Of a stretch of DNA of 64,000 nt, positions 7,877-16,899 are shown one piece after another; within the stretch, counting starts at the first letter, position 1; each line of letters begins with the position of its first letter. Made by a program: the position numbers and the translations under genes. The DNA comes from Methylobacterium sp. PvR107 (GTDB lineage Bacteria; Pseudomonadota; Alphaproteobacteria; Rhizobiales; Beijerinckiaceae): NCBI RefSeq assembly GCF_017833295.1, contig NZ_JAFIBW010000001.1, positions 2,742,001 through 2,806,000 on the forward strand, given 5' to 3'. The notes under the pieces were generated by a model. It worked only from the letters and a program-made list of their open reading frames with translations. It made no database searches and was not told where the DNA came from.

Positions 7877-9804
7877 CCGGTGCTGAGCGGAACATGGGCT
7901 TCGGCCATGCCGGACAGGATGCGGCGCAGCAGCTCCGACCTGAGCCGCGCCTGGCTGCCGGGCAGGGTCCGGACCTGCACGGCGAGCCGCACGCACGTTT
8001 CCGACAGGGCCGTCGGGCCCACGAATTTGGGCGGTGTCACCATCAGGGCGCTCAGCACCGCGTCGCGCTCCAGCTCCGCGATCGCCGCCTCGATCACTCC
8101 TGCCGCGGCCGCATAGGGCACGCCGTGCGGCACGTAGACCGGCACCTCCAGTCCGGCCCAGTCCCGCGAGAAGTTCGTCACCGCCTTCAGCTCGCCGAAC
8201 GCGACCGTGTGCATGTGCCCGTTGTCGTCGCGCAGCCGGACGGAGCGCAGCGAGAACGCCTCGACCTGCCCCTGGAGGCTGCCGCTCTCGATCGTCTCGC
8301 CGACCCGGAAGGCGTCGTCGAGGAGCAGGAAGAAGCCCGCGATGACGTCGCGGACCAGCGCCTGCGCGCCGAAGCCGATCGTCAGGCCGACCACGCCCGC
8401 GCCCGCCAGCAGGGGACCGATCTGCAGGCCGAAGGCGGAGGCGATGCTCAGGGCGGCCGTGATCGAGAGCGCGACGAGCACGACCGTGCGCATGGCGGGC
8501 AGGATCGTGGCGAGGCGGTCCGCGCGCGGGTCCCCGCCCACATGGGCGAGGCCGCGGTCGATGAGGCTCCGGACGACCTGCCACGCCAGGTCGGTCCCGA
8601 GCAGGATCAGCAGGGCCGACACGATCTGCGCGGTCATCGCCGGGCCCAGCCCACCATCCGCGCCCGGCAGCCGCTCCGCGAGGAGGAGCAGGGCCGCGAT
8701 CAGGGCGACGTTGCGGGCGGCCCGCGCGACGATGCGCTCCTCGCGCGTCAGCACGCCGGCGTGGTTCGGCCCGAACGCGACCGTCCGGGCCGCGTCGCCC
8801 AGGGCCAGCGACAGGGCCGGCGCGACGCCGAGGACCAGGGTGGCCCAGGCGGCGCTGGGCAGGCCGGCCTGGGCCAGCAGCCATGCGGCGGCGGGAACAA
8901 GCCCGAGGACCAGTGCGGCCGGGCGCGGCGACCGCCTGTCGGGCCCGCGCAGCGACACGGCAACCACGCCGACGACGGCGGGGACCATCAGCGCGACGAG
9001 CAGCAGCGTCAGGCTGGTGACCGCGTCCGCAATCGCGGGATCGGCACCGCCCAAGCGCAGCAGGGCCGCCCATAACAGCCCTGTCGCTGCCGTGAAGGCC
9101 AGTGTCGTGACCCCGTGCTGCGCACGCCACGCCGCCTGCGTCGGCAGGGCCACGAGACGCAGCCGCGCGCCGCCGGGGGCCAGCAGGAAGCGGCCGAGGG
9201 CGCGGGTGCTGCGCACGGCGACGATGGCCAGGAGCGCGTCGAGGGCCATGACGCCGGCCGCACCCGGCGGGGCGGCGACAAGATAGGTGAGGCACGCGCC
9301 GGCCGCGAAGCTCAGGACGAGGGTCTGGGCAAACAGGACGCGCTGGACCTGCGCCAGAAGCCGCTGTCGCGCCGTGTCCAGGGGGCTGTCGACGATCCGC
9401 TGCATCCACGACGCCGACCAGCGCCAGAACAGCCGCTCGGCGAGCCAGCCCCCGAACCAGAGCAGCAGCAGGCGGGCGGCCAGACCGGCCGGCGAGGACG
9501 TCTCGTCCGCGACGATATCCGTGAGCGCCCTGGCGGTCGCCGACGGAATGCCGGCCGCCGCCGCCGCCAGATGGTTCGACCTGTCGTGGATGGTGCGGAG
9601 GTGCTCGTCCAGCTCGCGGCTGAGCGCGAGGCCGCCGAAGCCGGGCGGGGGCGTCTGCGCGTGGGGTGCGGTCGGGAAGGCCCACAGGACAGCGATGAAC
9701 GCGAGGCCCCCGATCAAGCGGGGGATCACCACGACCGGCTTGCGCGCATGAACCGCGACCCACACACGAGAAGGATGCGACACCGTTGCCGCCGGGGTCG
9801 TCAC
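7861..9804 (-). CDS. Large MscS-type mechanosensitive channel
   Basis: A 647-residue inner-membrane channel. A signal-like N-terminus (LIGGLAFIAVLWAFPTAPHAQ) is followed by a periplasmic helix, then about nine membrane segments between residues 110 and 440. The MscS core comes near residues 440-640. The pore helix region reads GPLLAGAGVVGLTIGFGAQA and is followed by LVRDVIAGFFLLLDDAFRVG, the hallmark of the family. The beta domain follows (VGETIESGSLQGQVEAFSLR) and then a C-terminal domain. It is larger than E. coli MscS (286 residues) and closer to YnaI/YbdG-like forms. Function: releasing solutes on hypo-osmotic shock. Confidence 0.92.
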   Translation of the reverse strand: MTTPAATVSHPSRVWVAVHARKPVVVIPRLIGGLAFIAVLWAFPTAPHAQTPPPGFGGLALSRELDEHLRTIHDRSNHLAAAAAGIPSATARALTDIVADETSSPAGLAARLLLLWFGGWLAERLFWRWSASWMQRIVDSPLDTARQRLLAQVQRVLFAQTLVLSFAAGACLTYLVAAPPGAAGVMALDALLAIVAVRSTRALGRFLLAPGGARLRLVALPTQAAWRAQHGVTTLAFTAATGLLWAALLRLGGADPAIADAVTSLTLLLVALMVPAVVGVVAVSLRGPDRRSPRPAALVLGLVPAAAWLLAQAGLPSAAWATLVLGVAPALSLALGDAARTVAFGPNHAGVLTREERIVARAARNVALIAALLLLAERLPGADGGLGPAMTAQIVSALLILLGTDLAWQVVRSLIDRGLAHVGGDPRADRLATILPAMRTVVLVALSITAALSIASAFGLQIGPLLAGAGVVGLTIGFGAQALVRDVIAGFFLLLDDAFRVGETIESGSLQGQVEAFSLRSVRLRDDNGHMHTVAFGELKAVTNFSRDWAGLEVPVYVPHGVPYAAAAGVIEAAIAELERDAVLSALMVTPPKFVGPTALSETCVRLAVQVRTLPGSQARLRSELLRRILSGMAEAHVPLSTGQSPA

Positions 9805-10003
9805 GCCCTCCTACACCACTGCGCGCCTCACGCCACCGGCTCGGCCGGGCCGGCGCACAGGCGCGACCGCATCGCCACCGCGGGCCGGAGGCCGAGCCCT
9901 CCGTCCTCCCGGGGATCGAGGTCGCCGGCCGGACACGCGGCGCACCGGGCTTCGGCGGTGCGGCAGAACCCCGCGCATCCCCCTCTCGGCGGAGCTTGGC
10001 CGC

Positions 10004-10468
10004 GTGTTCGCGCCCGAGCCGAACGTGCTGTTCCTCTCCGGTCTCACCATCCTCGCGGGCATCGCGAACGCGATTCAGCCTGGCCAGAACGCGACGCTGT
10101 CGAAGTCGCTCGGCCTCCCCGTCACCGCGCGTGTGATCACGCGCCTTGTCAGCTCGGCGGCTCTGCTGATCGGCGGCCTCGCCATCGGAAAGCGCGAGAT
10201 GTCGAGCGGACAGCAACTGGCTGCGGTGCCCTGGTGGGCCTGGCTCGGAGGGTTCTTCAGTGTCCTGTCGATCCTGGCCCAGCTCTACGCCTCGCCCGCG
10301 ATCGGCGCCGCGTCGTTCCGCGGCATCATCGTGACGGTGGGCGTCGCCGTCTCGCTCGTGCTGGACAACTACGGATGGTTCGGCGTCCCGGTCCATCCGG
10401 CCACTCTGTGGCGGGCCCTCGGCGCCGTGCGGATGTTCGCGGGTGTGGCGATGGTCGCCCTGTTCTGA
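10004..10468 (+). CDS. YdcZ-type (DMT superfamily) membrane transporter
   Basis: A 154-residue membrane protein with about five hydrophobic helices. Features typical of the YdcZ branch of drug/metabolite transporters are AGIANAIQPGQNATLSKSLG at the first loop, the central AAVPWWAWLGGFFSV, and PAIGAASFRGIIVTVGVAVS. Length fits the family (about 140-155). GTG 10004 is chosen for the GGAG about nine bases upstream. Such proteins often work as pairs, but no second copy is adjacent, so it may form homodimers. Substrate unknown. Confidence 0.85.
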   Translation: MFAPEPNVLFLSGLTILAGIANAIQPGQNATLSKSLGLPVTARVITRLVSSAALLIGGLAIGKREMSSGQQLAAVPWWAWLGGFFSVLSILAQLYASPAIGAASFRGIIVTVGVAVSLVLDNYGWFGVPVHPATLWRALGAVRMFAGVAMVALF

Positions 10469-10781
10469 GTGCGCAGGCCGCGTTGCGGCCCAGCAGAATG
10501 TCGTCTCGGGCAACGGAGCCGACAGGATCCGGGGCTATCGTGCGCTCCGAGGCCTCAGGCCGGGACGGATCCCTCGAAACCTCTCGGCACGCCACCCGCG
10601 TGCCTTGTGTGGCGGCGCACAAAATCCGGCGAACGATCGGCAGAGGACCGCCGTTGAGAGGTCACTGCCGGCCAAGCACAGCCGCCGCGATCAAGACCGC
10701 CAGACCGACGATCTTCCTCACGCGACCCGACTGACCGGATGGCTTCCCCGCGAAGTCAAACGCATACGCATGGAGAGCGTC

Positions 10782-11009
10782 ATGAAGGTCCACATCCTCG
10801 CTGCCGCCTTGGTCGCCGTTGCCACGCCCGCCTTCGCGCAGGGCATCGACAGCAGGCACAGCCCCTACCCCGCGTCAGCCTATGCGGGCTACGCCGGCGA
10901 CAACGCCGCGATCCTGCTGCCGGGGATCTCGGTGACCCACGACCGGCCCGCGCCTGCCTACCGGTACTCGGGTCAGCACGTGGGTGGACCCGCCGACGGA
11001 TTGCGTTGA
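10782..11009 (+). CDS. Small secreted protein
   Basis: Seventy-five residues starting MKVHILAAALVAVATPAFAQ, a clear Sec signal peptide with cleavage after AFA. The mature part of about 55 residues is tyrosine- and proline-rich (SPYPASAYAGYAGDN, RPAPAYRYSGQHVGG). The ATG at 10782 has GGAG at good spacing; the ATG four codons upstream overlaps that site. It resembles small exported proteins common in this group of bacteria. Function unknown. Confidence 0.7.
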   Translation: MKVHILAAALVAVATPAFAQGIDSRHSPYPASAYAGYAGDNAAILLPGISVTHDRPAPAYRYSGQHVGGPADGLR

Positions 11010-11159
11010 CGGTCCCGTACGGCTGGAGCCGGCCCAGTCTCCGTCAGCCCGCGATGGCACGCGGCGTCCGCGCCGCGGCCACGGCCGCCTTGAAGGCGCG
11101 CTCCGACACGTCTGCCCGTTGCCAGAGCGCGCAGCAGGTCGATGGGCGCTCGGCTTCGT

Positions 11160-11381
11160 CTACGGCCAGGAGGGAGGCGGCAGGTTCTGGCGATGCGCCC
11201 AGATCAGGCCGCGATAGGGACTGGTGAGCGTCGCAACGCCGGGCCGGCCGTCGAGGACGCTGTCCACGATCGCGATGGCGCGGTCGATCGCGGCCTCGAT
11301 GGTCGGGGCGTTGAGGACGGTGCTGTGCGTGTCCACGCTGCCTTGCAGGCGGGTTCGAGCGATCCGCAGGTGATACCGCAT
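11160..11381 (-). CDS. Conserved hypothetical protein
   Basis: Seventy-three residues, no signal peptide. An N-terminal strand (MRYHLRIARTRLQGSVDTHS) precedes a helix (PTIEAAIDRAIAIVDSVLDG) and a strand-like end (ATLTSPYRGLIWAHRQ). The compact alpha/beta pattern and acidic helix look like a genuine small domain. No operon partner is evident, and the flanks (11010-11159 and 11382-11663) hold no other gene I can support. Confidence 0.65.
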   Translation of the reverse strand: MRYHLRIARTRLQGSVDTHSTVLNAPTIEAAIDRAIAIVDSVLDGRPGVATLTSPYRGLIWAHRQNLPPPSWP

Positions 11382-11663
11382 GGCCGGGACCCGTGCTCAC
11401 AGACCGGTCGCCATCATATGGGGCGTGCAACCGGAATCGCGTGAAGCACCGTCGCGCAGGAGCCTTCACGGGCTCGCCGCGCAATCCCTGGCCTGATCCG
11501 GCACACCACGGGGCCGGCGGCGCTGACGGGCCGCTAACGCAATCCTGGCACCCTGCGGTCGGGCCGCGTTGCGTATCGGCCCGCGCTGGTGAGATCGGAC
11601 GCTCCCCCGCCTCGTGAACCGATCGGGGTGGGGCCGAGCGGCCGGTCCGCGAAAGGGACGGCC

Positions 11664-11876
11664 ATGACGGACGAGCCAGACCAGACGCTGTCGGACGAGG
11701 AACTCGACCGCCTGGCGCGCAAGCTGTTCGCGGAGGTTCGAGCCGAGAGCGAGGAGGCGAAGGCGGGAAGGGCCCTCGACTCCGCCGGCGTGGTGGCCGG
11801 GGACGTCCTCCCCGGGATACCGGACTGGCTGCTGGATGCCGGCGGCGACGCCGGTGATGGCGACAGCGGCGACTGA
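11664..11876 (+). CDS. Small acidic hypothetical protein
   Basis: Seventy residues, very acidic. It contains a predicted helix or coiled coil (SDEELDRLARKLFAEVRAES) and a glycine-aspartate-rich tail (DAGGDAGDGDSGD). AAGGG lies about seven bases before the ATG and fixes the start; a longer in-frame version from 11589 has no ribosome site. Function unknown. Confidence 0.65.
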   Translation: MTDEPDQTLSDEELDRLARKLFAEVRAESEEAKAGRALDSAGVVAGDVLPGIPDWLLDAGGDAGDGDSGD

Positions 11877-11902
11877 GCCGCCGAGCGGGGCGTGCGTGCG
11901 CC

Positions 11903-12256
11903 TCAGTCCTTGAAGATCCGAACGTCCCCCTCCGACAGCGCCGCGCGCTGGTCGGTGCACCATTGCCGCTCCCCGACTTCCTGCACCTCGGCATAACGCC
12001 GCGCCAGCTCGTCCTTGAAGGCGGCGTGCGCGCGCTCCTGGCCCAACACCTCGGTGGCCACGTCTCGCGCGGTCTGGGAGATCCGCAGCGCAGTCGTGCC
12101 GTCGATCGCGTAGTGCTTGCCGCAGAACGTGATGATGGCCGATTGCGCGCTGGAGGCCCGAAGCAGGGCCAGTGCCTGCTCCTGCGGCTGCGCGCGCGCG
12201 GGCGCAGCCTGAGCACTGATGGCAAGGACGACGGCAACGAGGGCTCGGTGGCGCAC
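11903..12256 (-). CDS. Exported hypothetical protein
   Basis: A 117-residue protein with a signal peptide (RALVAVVLAISAQAAPARAQ). The mature, mostly helical part has two cysteines (TFCGKHYAIDG and RQWCTDQRA) that could form one disulfide bond in the periplasm. The helical segment ARDVATEVLGQERAHAAFKD lies between them. The stop is 27 bases from the stop of the opposing gene at 11876, a convergent arrangement. Family not recognised. Confidence 0.75.
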   Translation of the reverse strand: MRHRALVAVVLAISAQAAPARAQPQEQALALLRASSAQSAIITFCGKHYAIDGTTALRISQTARDVATEVLGQERAHAAFKDELARRYAEVQEVGERQWCTDQRAALSEGDVRIFKD

Positions 12257-12378
12257 GGCAGGTCTCTGGCGATGAGCACCCGTACAACGCGGTAACGCGC
12301 GACGGCAATATCTGAGGACGGTGCGTTGCAGGGCGTCTCGGCGGCGGCCCTGCTTCAGGCTGCACGCCGCGCAGGCTT

Positions 12379-12495
12379 TCAGGCGAAGTGCATCGGCAGC
12401 GCCAGGCTGACGAGGGCGACATACGCACCGACGAGCAAGGCTCCGGCCGGAACGACGACACCGCTGAGCAGGACGAGGCGGGCTGAGAGGGACAT
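12379..12495 (-). CDS. Very small membrane protein
   Basis: Thirty-eight residues, almost wholly hydrophobic (LVLLSGVVVPAGALLVGAYV, then ALVSLALPMHF), enough for one membrane span. GGAGAT lies six bases before the ATG at 12493-12495, strong evidence that translation starts here rather than further upstream in the long arginine-rich open frame. Function unknown. Confidence 0.55.
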   Translation of the reverse strand: MSLSARLVLLSGVVVPAGALLVGAYVALVSLALPMHFA

Positions 12496-12970
12496 GACGA
12501 TCTCCACGGGATGGGCGGCGGCTGCCGTCGTTGAGGAAGAACTATGCTCAAGCGCTCCGGTCCGATGTGCTGAGGAACACGCGCAGCGGCCGCGTCGCGG
12601 CGTGTTCAGGATCGGGAGCCGCCGAACCTGTCCCCGGCGCCGCGCGGATCCGCCTCGGCCCCCGCAGCGCGCCCTCAGTCGGCCTTCCCGTTCCGCAGCG
12701 GCCGTCGCCGGGGTGCGGCCCTCCGTCCCTGCCGCGTCCGCAGCCCTCACAACCAGCTTTCGCGGGCCGAACCGGATCACGTCCGAGATCTCCGGCCGGT
12801 CGATGGGAGAGAAGAAGCGGTGCTCGGGTCGCGTCGGCATGGCGGTGCATTGCGCCGCCGAGGACGATCAATGCGGTGCGGCGCAACATCGATTGAGCTT
12901 GCCGCGGCGGGATCAGTCATGGATGGCCGGCGTTCTCACCATTACTGCAAAACTTCATCGGAGCATCGCC
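12496..12970. other. Gap without a supportable gene
   Basis: About 475 bases between the small membrane protein start and the next plus-strand gene. Long frames on both strands are arginine-rich and lack good starts. One minus-strand stretch (PEHRFFSPIDRPEISDVIRF, upstream in frame with the gene at 12379-12495) looks more protein-like and might be a gene remnant. I call nothing here. Confidence 0.4.
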
Positions 12971-13264
12971 ATGGGCCTGGCCGCGTTTGTCTTCTTCGTC
13001 GTCCCGTGGGTGGTGCTTGCGGTGTTCCTCACGCGGGCCCCTGCGGCCCTCCGTCTCGGCGCCGCCCCGGCTCCTTGGCGGCCCCTCCCGACCCGCAAGG
13101 AGCTGAGCGGAGCCGAACGGCGCGCGACGCACCCGCATGATACGCGCATTGCCGCGAGCGGCGGCCTCTCGAACCGGGACCGGAACGATCCGGCCGATGC
13201 GCCTCGCGGCGGAGCATTGGGGACCAGCGTGGAGCCGACCGAGCCCGACGACAAGGTCAGCTAG
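12971..13264 (+). CDS. Small membrane-anchored hypothetical protein
   Basis: Ninety-seven residues: one N-terminal membrane span (GLAAFVFFVVPWVVLAVFLT), then a basic, proline-rich cytoplasmic tail without recognisable motifs. The ATG at 12971 has CGGAG at good spacing. An ATG 16 codons upstream (MAGVLTITAK) is the alternative. The tail looks low in complexity, so the 3' part may not be conserved. The stop lies at the edge of a dispersed repeat. Confidence 0.5.
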   Translation: MGLAAFVFFVVPWVVLAVFLTRAPAALRLGAAPAPWRPLPTRKELSGAERRATHPHDTRIAASGGLSNRDRNDPADAPRGGALGTSVEPTEPDDKVS

Positions 13265-13555
13265 AGCCGTTCCCGATCGCCTTACCACGGTCTGGAAGGG
13301 CGGCGCCCCCGGTCGCGACAGCCGCGCCGTGCCCCCGTGTCCGGTGCGGGCTCCGGGCTCTACGCGTGAGACGAATGATCGGCCTGCCGATGGCATGGGC
13401 CCGTCGGGCAATCCCGTCATTCCGGGGCGCCGCAGGCGAGCCCGGACCCGGACGGGCAGGCCCGGAGGCGGGCAATCCAGAGCCGCTGTCAGTGCGGGTT
13501 TTCACGCGTCGGCGGGTCTGGATCCCGGGCTCCGCTGCACGGCCTCGGGATGACG
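13264..13555. repeat. Dispersed intergenic repeat, long form with nested palindromic unit
   Basis: A second copy of the repeat at 1969-2191, in the same orientation. It carries an extra 64 bases (13415-13478) bounded by the 9-base direct repeat GGGCAATCC (13406-13414 and 13470-13478). The extra unit starts CGTCATTCCGGGGCGCC, the same start as the short repeats at 28107 and 50460. The element fills the gap between two convergent genes. Confidence 0.8.
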
Positions 13556-13581
13556 GCGCGCGTCAGCGGATCGACACCGCC

Positions 13582-13597
13582 TGTTTCACGTGAAACA
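13582..13597. other. parS-like centromere site
   Basis: TGTTTCACGTGAAACA is a perfect 16-base palindrome identical to the consensus bound by chromosomal ParB. ParB-parS complexes segregate the origin region, and parS sites in most bacteria lie close to oriC. The site is in the gap between the repeat and yidD. No parA or parB gene is in the window. Confidence 0.85.
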
Positions 13598-13614
13598 AAA
13601 CAGGAACGAACCGC

Positions 13615-13947
13615 TCAGCGCGTCTCCGCCCTTTCCTGCACGGACTCGCAGGCGAAGGGCGAGGGCGGCGCCTCGACGCCGCGCCAGCGGGCGTAGGTCC
13701 AGGGTCGGTACCACGTGGAGCCCGCCGGCACCCGCTCCGGCACGAGGTCGATGCCGTGGGTGCCGAACGGGCCGCAGCGGCAGATCCGCGCGAAGCCCAT
13801 CCAGCCGCCAGGCCACAGCCCGTGCCGGGTGATCGCCGTGTCGGCGTACTCGGAGCAGCTCGGCCAGTGGCGGCACTGGCGGCCGATCAGCCCCGACAGG
13901 GTGAGCTGGTAGCCGCGAATCAGCCCATGCGCGGCGCGCCGGATCAC
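13615..13947 (-). CDS. yidD: Membrane protein insertion efficiency factor YidD
   Basis: A 110-residue YidD-family protein thought to assist YidC in inserting inner-membrane proteins. Hallmarks: an amphipathic N-terminal helix (RGYQLTLSGLIG), then CRHWPSCSEYADTAITRHGL with the conserved cysteines, then RICRCGPFGTHGIDLVP. The start is GTG 13945-13947, four bases after the stop of the Fe-S scaffold gene, so the two are co-transcribed. In many bacteria yidD sits with rnpA and yidC; here it does not. Confidence 0.93.
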   Translation of the reverse strand: MIRRAAHGLIRGYQLTLSGLIGRQCRHWPSCSEYADTAITRHGLWPGGWMGFARICRCGPFGTHGIDLVPERVPAGSTWYRPWTYARWRGVEAPPSPFACESVQERAETR

Positions 13948-13951
13948 GCGC

Positions 13952-14395
13952 TCACGCAGCCCGCCGTTTGGCCGCGATCTGGTCCAGGGCGTCGACCACG
14001 GCGTCGAAGGTCAGGAGCGTCGAGGCGTGGCGCGCCTTGAACTCCCGCACCGGTTCCAGCACCGCCAGATCCGCCCAAGGTCCGTCCGGCGCCGGGCCGT
14101 TCTCCTTGAGCATCGCCCGCATGGCTTCGCGCACGCCGCGCAGCTCGTCCGCGCTGGCGCCGACCACGTGCCGGCCCATCAGCGACGAGGAGGCCTGACC
14201 CAGGGCGCAGGCGCGCACCTCGTGGGCGAAATCCGCCACCCGCCCGTCCGCGCCCAGGACGAGATCGACCGTCACGGTCGAGCCGCACAGGCGGGAATGC
14301 GCGGTGGCGCTGGCATCCGGGCTCTCCAGCCGGCCGAGCCGTGGGATATCGGCGGCGAGTTCCAGGATACGGCGGTTGTAGATGTCGTCGAGCAT
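13952..14395 (-). CDS. IscU/SufU-like Fe-S cluster scaffold protein
   Basis: A 147-residue protein of the NifU-N/IscU fold that assembles or transfers Fe-S clusters. It has two of the canonical cysteines, Cys37 (SRLCGSTVTVDL) and Cys63 (VRACALGQASSSLMG). The position of the third cysteine reads ARHASTLLTFDAVVDAL, with no cysteine, so clusters may be held differently or the protein may play a modified role. GAGG lies six bases before the ATG. It is the first gene of a two-gene operon with yidD and diverges from folE. Confidence 0.85.
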   Translation of the reverse strand: MLDDIYNRRILELAADIPRLGRLESPDASATAHSRLCGSTVTVDLVLGADGRVADFAHEVRACALGQASSSLMGRHVVGASADELRGVREAMRAMLKENGPAPDGPWADLAVLEPVREFKARHASTLLTFDAVVDALDQIAAKRRAA

Positions 14396-14714
14396 CGGAT
14401 CCTCAGCCGCGGGCGCAGAGAGCCGCGCAGAGCCCCCGGGACTCTGCCGCGCGACCCGCGCAGTGCCTGCGCATTGCGTGTTGCCGCGCGAACGATGATA
14501 TAGGCCCCACACGGCTGCTTCGCGAGGAGGCGCGTCGTCGACCAGGGTCGCGCCCACGGCCGGGGTGAGCCCAGGCTTTCATCGACCCGGGGCGCCGGCT
14601 TGAAACCTTTTTCGAGCCCGGGATCTTCCCTCAAACGCCCGACGCGATCCGACGATGTACGCCAAGCCCGACAGCACCCCGATGAAGTCCCGCATCGCGC
14701 GGGCCGGAGATGCC

Positions 14715-15473
14715 ATGGATGCCGCGCTCAAATCCTTGTCCTATCAGAGCGACAGCCACGGTTTCGACCGGAACGGGATCAACGGGCAAGGTCTGAACGG
14801 CATGCGCAACGACGATCGGCCGGCGGCGAACGGCCGGTCCGTGGGGATCGCCCCGGAGCCGGCCTCGGCGACCCGGGTGCCCGAGGGGATCGAGACCGGC
14901 CGCCCGAGCCGCGCCGAGGCCGAGGCCGCCGTGCGCACGCTCCTGCGCTGGGCCGGCGACGACCCGGCCCGCGAGGGCCTACGCGACACCCCGGCCCGAG
15001 TCACCAAGGCCTACGAGCAGCTGTTCGGCGGCTACGGCGTCAATGCCGAGGCGCTGCTCGAGCGTGTCTTCGAGGAGGTCGAGGGCTACTCGGACATCGT
15101 GCTGGTGCGCGACATCCCGTTCCATTCCCATTGCGAGCACCACATGGTGCCGTTCATGGGGCTTGCCCACATCGCCTATTACCCGACCAAGGGCGTGGTC
15201 GGCCTGTCGAAGCTCGCCCGGGTGGTCGACACCTTCGCCCGCCGCCTGCAGACGCAGGAGACCATGACGGCTCAGATCGCCGACGTGATCGAGAGCATCC
15301 TCAAGCCCCGCGGCGTCGCCGTGATGGTGGAGGCGGAGCATCTCTGCATGGCGATGCGCGGCGTCCAGAAGGCCGGGGTCTCGACGATCACCAGCCAGTT
15401 CCGTGGCGTGTTCAAGGACGACGCCAACGAGCAGGTCCGCTTCCTGACCCTCGTGCGCGGCGGCGCCAAGTAA
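14715..15473 (+). CDS. folE: GTP cyclohydrolase I
   Basis: Converts GTP to 7,8-dihydroneopterin triphosphate, the first step of folate and tetrahydromethanopterin-type pterin synthesis. The catalytic region contains the zinc motif [11 protein letters not shown] and the later HLCMAMRG cysteine. Other family marks are [20 protein letters not shown] and [17 protein letters not shown]. The start at 14715 has GGAG at good spacing; a longer form from ATG 14655 is possible. Even from 14715 there is a poorly ordered N-terminal extension of about 60 residues before the catalytic domain. hisI starts 23 bases downstream, so the two are probably co-transcribed with the patatin gene. Confidence 0.95.
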   Translation: MDAALKSLSYQSDSHGFDRNGINGQGLNGMRNDDRPAANGRSVGIAPEPASATRVPEGIETGRPSRAEAEAAVRTLLRWAGDDPAREGLRDTPARVTKAYEQLFGGYGVNAEALLERVFEEVEGYSDIVLVRDIPFHSHCEHHMVPFMGLAHIAYYPTKGVVGLSKLARVVDTFARRLQTQETMTAQIADVIESILKPRGVAVMVEAEHLCMAMRGVQKAGVSTITSQFRGVFKDDANEQVRFLTLVRGGAK

Positions 15474-15496
15474 CGTCCCGGACGATCCTCGGCGCC

Positions 15497-15919
15497 ATGA
15501 CCGACAGCAGCAGCGCGTTCGACCCCCCCGGCACCCGTGCCGAGGTCGAGGAGGGCACGGCCCTGACGCCCCGCTTCGACCGGGACGGGCTCGTCGCCTG
15601 CATCGCGGTCGACGCGCAGGACGGCCGCGTGCTGATGCTCGCCCACATGAGCGCCGAGTCGCTGGCGCGCACGCTCGAGACCGGCGAGGCCTGGTACTGG
15701 TCGCGGTCCCGGCAGGAACTCTGGCACAAGGGCGCCACCAGCGGGCAGATCCAGCGCGTCGTCGAGATGCGGGTCGATTGCGACCAGGACGCCCTGTTGA
15801 TCCGCGTGGAGGTCGGCGGCGACGGCGGCTGCTGCCACACCGGCCGGCGGGATTGCTTCTACCGCAGCGTCGCGCGGGCGCCGGATGGCCGCGTCGTCCT
15901 GAAGGCCGCCGGGCGATGA
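15497..15919 (+). CDS. hisI: Phosphoribosyl-AMP cyclohydrolase
   Basis: Third step of histidine synthesis: opens the adenine ring of phosphoribosyl-AMP. The 140-residue single-domain form, without the HisE half. Motifs: [39 protein letters not shown], and the metal-binding [13 protein letters not shown] followed by [14 protein letters not shown]. No clear ribosome site, so it may depend on coupling to folE, 23 bases upstream. Its TGA overlaps the ATG of the patatin gene in ATGA. Confidence 0.95.
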   Translation: MTDSSSAFDPPGTRAEVEEGTALTPRFDRDGLVACIAVDAQDGRVLMLAHMSAESLARTLETGEAWYWSRSRQELWHKGATSGQIQRVVEMRVDCDQDALLIRVEVGGDGGCCHTGRRDCFYRSVARAPDGRVVLKAAGR

Positions 15920-16899
15920 GCCGGCCCCTTGCCACCCGGTGGCAAGGCGAATCGGCCGAGTCGCTGTTCCTCCCCGGGACCGTCGAGCCGGTCCGGCCAC
16001 CGCCGAGCGCCGGCCCGGTGATCGGGCTGGCGCTCGGCGGCGGCTCGGCCCGGGGCTGGGCCCATATCGGGGTGATCCGGGCGCTTGAGGAGGCGGGCCT
16101 GACCCCGACCGTGGTGGCGGGCTGCTCCATCGGCGCGGTGGTCGGCGCCTGCTACGCGGCCGGGCGGCTCGACCGGCTCGAAGCCTTCGCGCGGGCGCTG
16201 ACCCGGCGCCGGGTGGTCGGGCTGATCGATCCGCGGCTGCCGGGCTCCGGGCTGATCGCCGGCAACCGCCTGCGCCAGCGGCTCGCCGCCGATCTCGGCG
16301 AGCGCCGGATCGAGACCCTGCCGATCCGCTTCGGCTGCGTGGCCACCGAATACGGCACCGGCCACGAGGTCAGCCTGACCGAGGGGCCGGCGGTGGACGC
16401 GGTGCGCGCCTCCTACGCGATTCCCGGCCTGTTCCCCCCGGTGGCCCATGACGGCCGGGTGCTGATGGACGGGACGCTGGTCAACCCGGTGCCGGTGGCT
16501 TTGGCCCGGTCGCTCGGCGCGGATCTGGTGATCTGCGTGAACCTCAACGGCGATACCGGCGGCCCGGTCGTGCGCGAGGCGCCGGAGCCGGCCCCGCGCC
16601 GAGGCTTCCTGCAGGGGGTGCGCGGGCGCCTGCCGGGCTTCGTCCGGGCCGAGCCCGAGATCGCCGTGCCGGGCATCGCCCGGGTGGTGCTCGACGCGTT
16701 CAACATCACCCAGGACCGGATCTCCCGGGCGCGGCTGGAACGCGACCCGCCGGACGTGGCCATCGGCCCGGACATGACCGGATTCGGCCTGTTCGACTTC
16801 CACCGCGCCGCCGAGGGGATCGCGCTGGGGCACAGGGCCGCCCGCGCGGCGCTGCCGCGGATCCGGGGGGTGCTGGAGGGGGCGGCGGCGCGGGCTTGA
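15916..16899 (+). CDS. Patatin-like phospholipase
   Basis: A 327-residue serine acyl hydrolase of the patatin/RssA-like class. The glycine-rich oxyanion motif GGGSARG is at residues 41-47, the nucleophile elbow GCSIG at 69-73 (Ser71), and the aspartate of the catalytic dyad in [10 protein letters not shown]. It lacks a signal peptide, so it is cytoplasmic or membrane-associated. It overlaps hisI by four bases (ATGA) and is translationally coupled. The lipid substrate is unknown; the folE-hisI neighbourhood does not explain its role. Confidence 0.92.
   Translation: MSRPLATRWQGESAESLFLPGTVEPVRPPPSAGPVIGLALGGGSARGWAHIGVIRALEEAGLTPTVVAGCSIGAVVGACYAAGRLDRLEAFARALTRRRVVGLIDPRLPGSGLIAGNRLRQRLAADLGERRIETLPIRFGCVATEYGTGHEVSLTEGPAVDAVRASYAIPGLFPPVAHDGRVLMDGTLVNPVPVALARSLGADLVICVNLNGDTGGPVVREAPEPAPRRGFLQGVRGRLPGFVRAEPEIAVPGIARVVLDAFNITQDRISRARLERDPPDVAIGPDMTGFGLFDFHRAAEGIALGHRAARAALPRIRGVLEGAAARA

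Noticed and set aside
7267-10734. Very long open frames on both strands across the MscS gene
   Set aside because: They are shadows of the MscS channel and YdcZ genes with arginine- and glycine-rich products.
11044-12279. Minus-strand open frame of 411 codons
   Set aside because: It overlaps two supported minus-strand genes in other frames and is arginine/proline-rich. The last 40 codons (VSERAFKAAVAAARTPRAIA) look better but have no start codon with a ribosome site.
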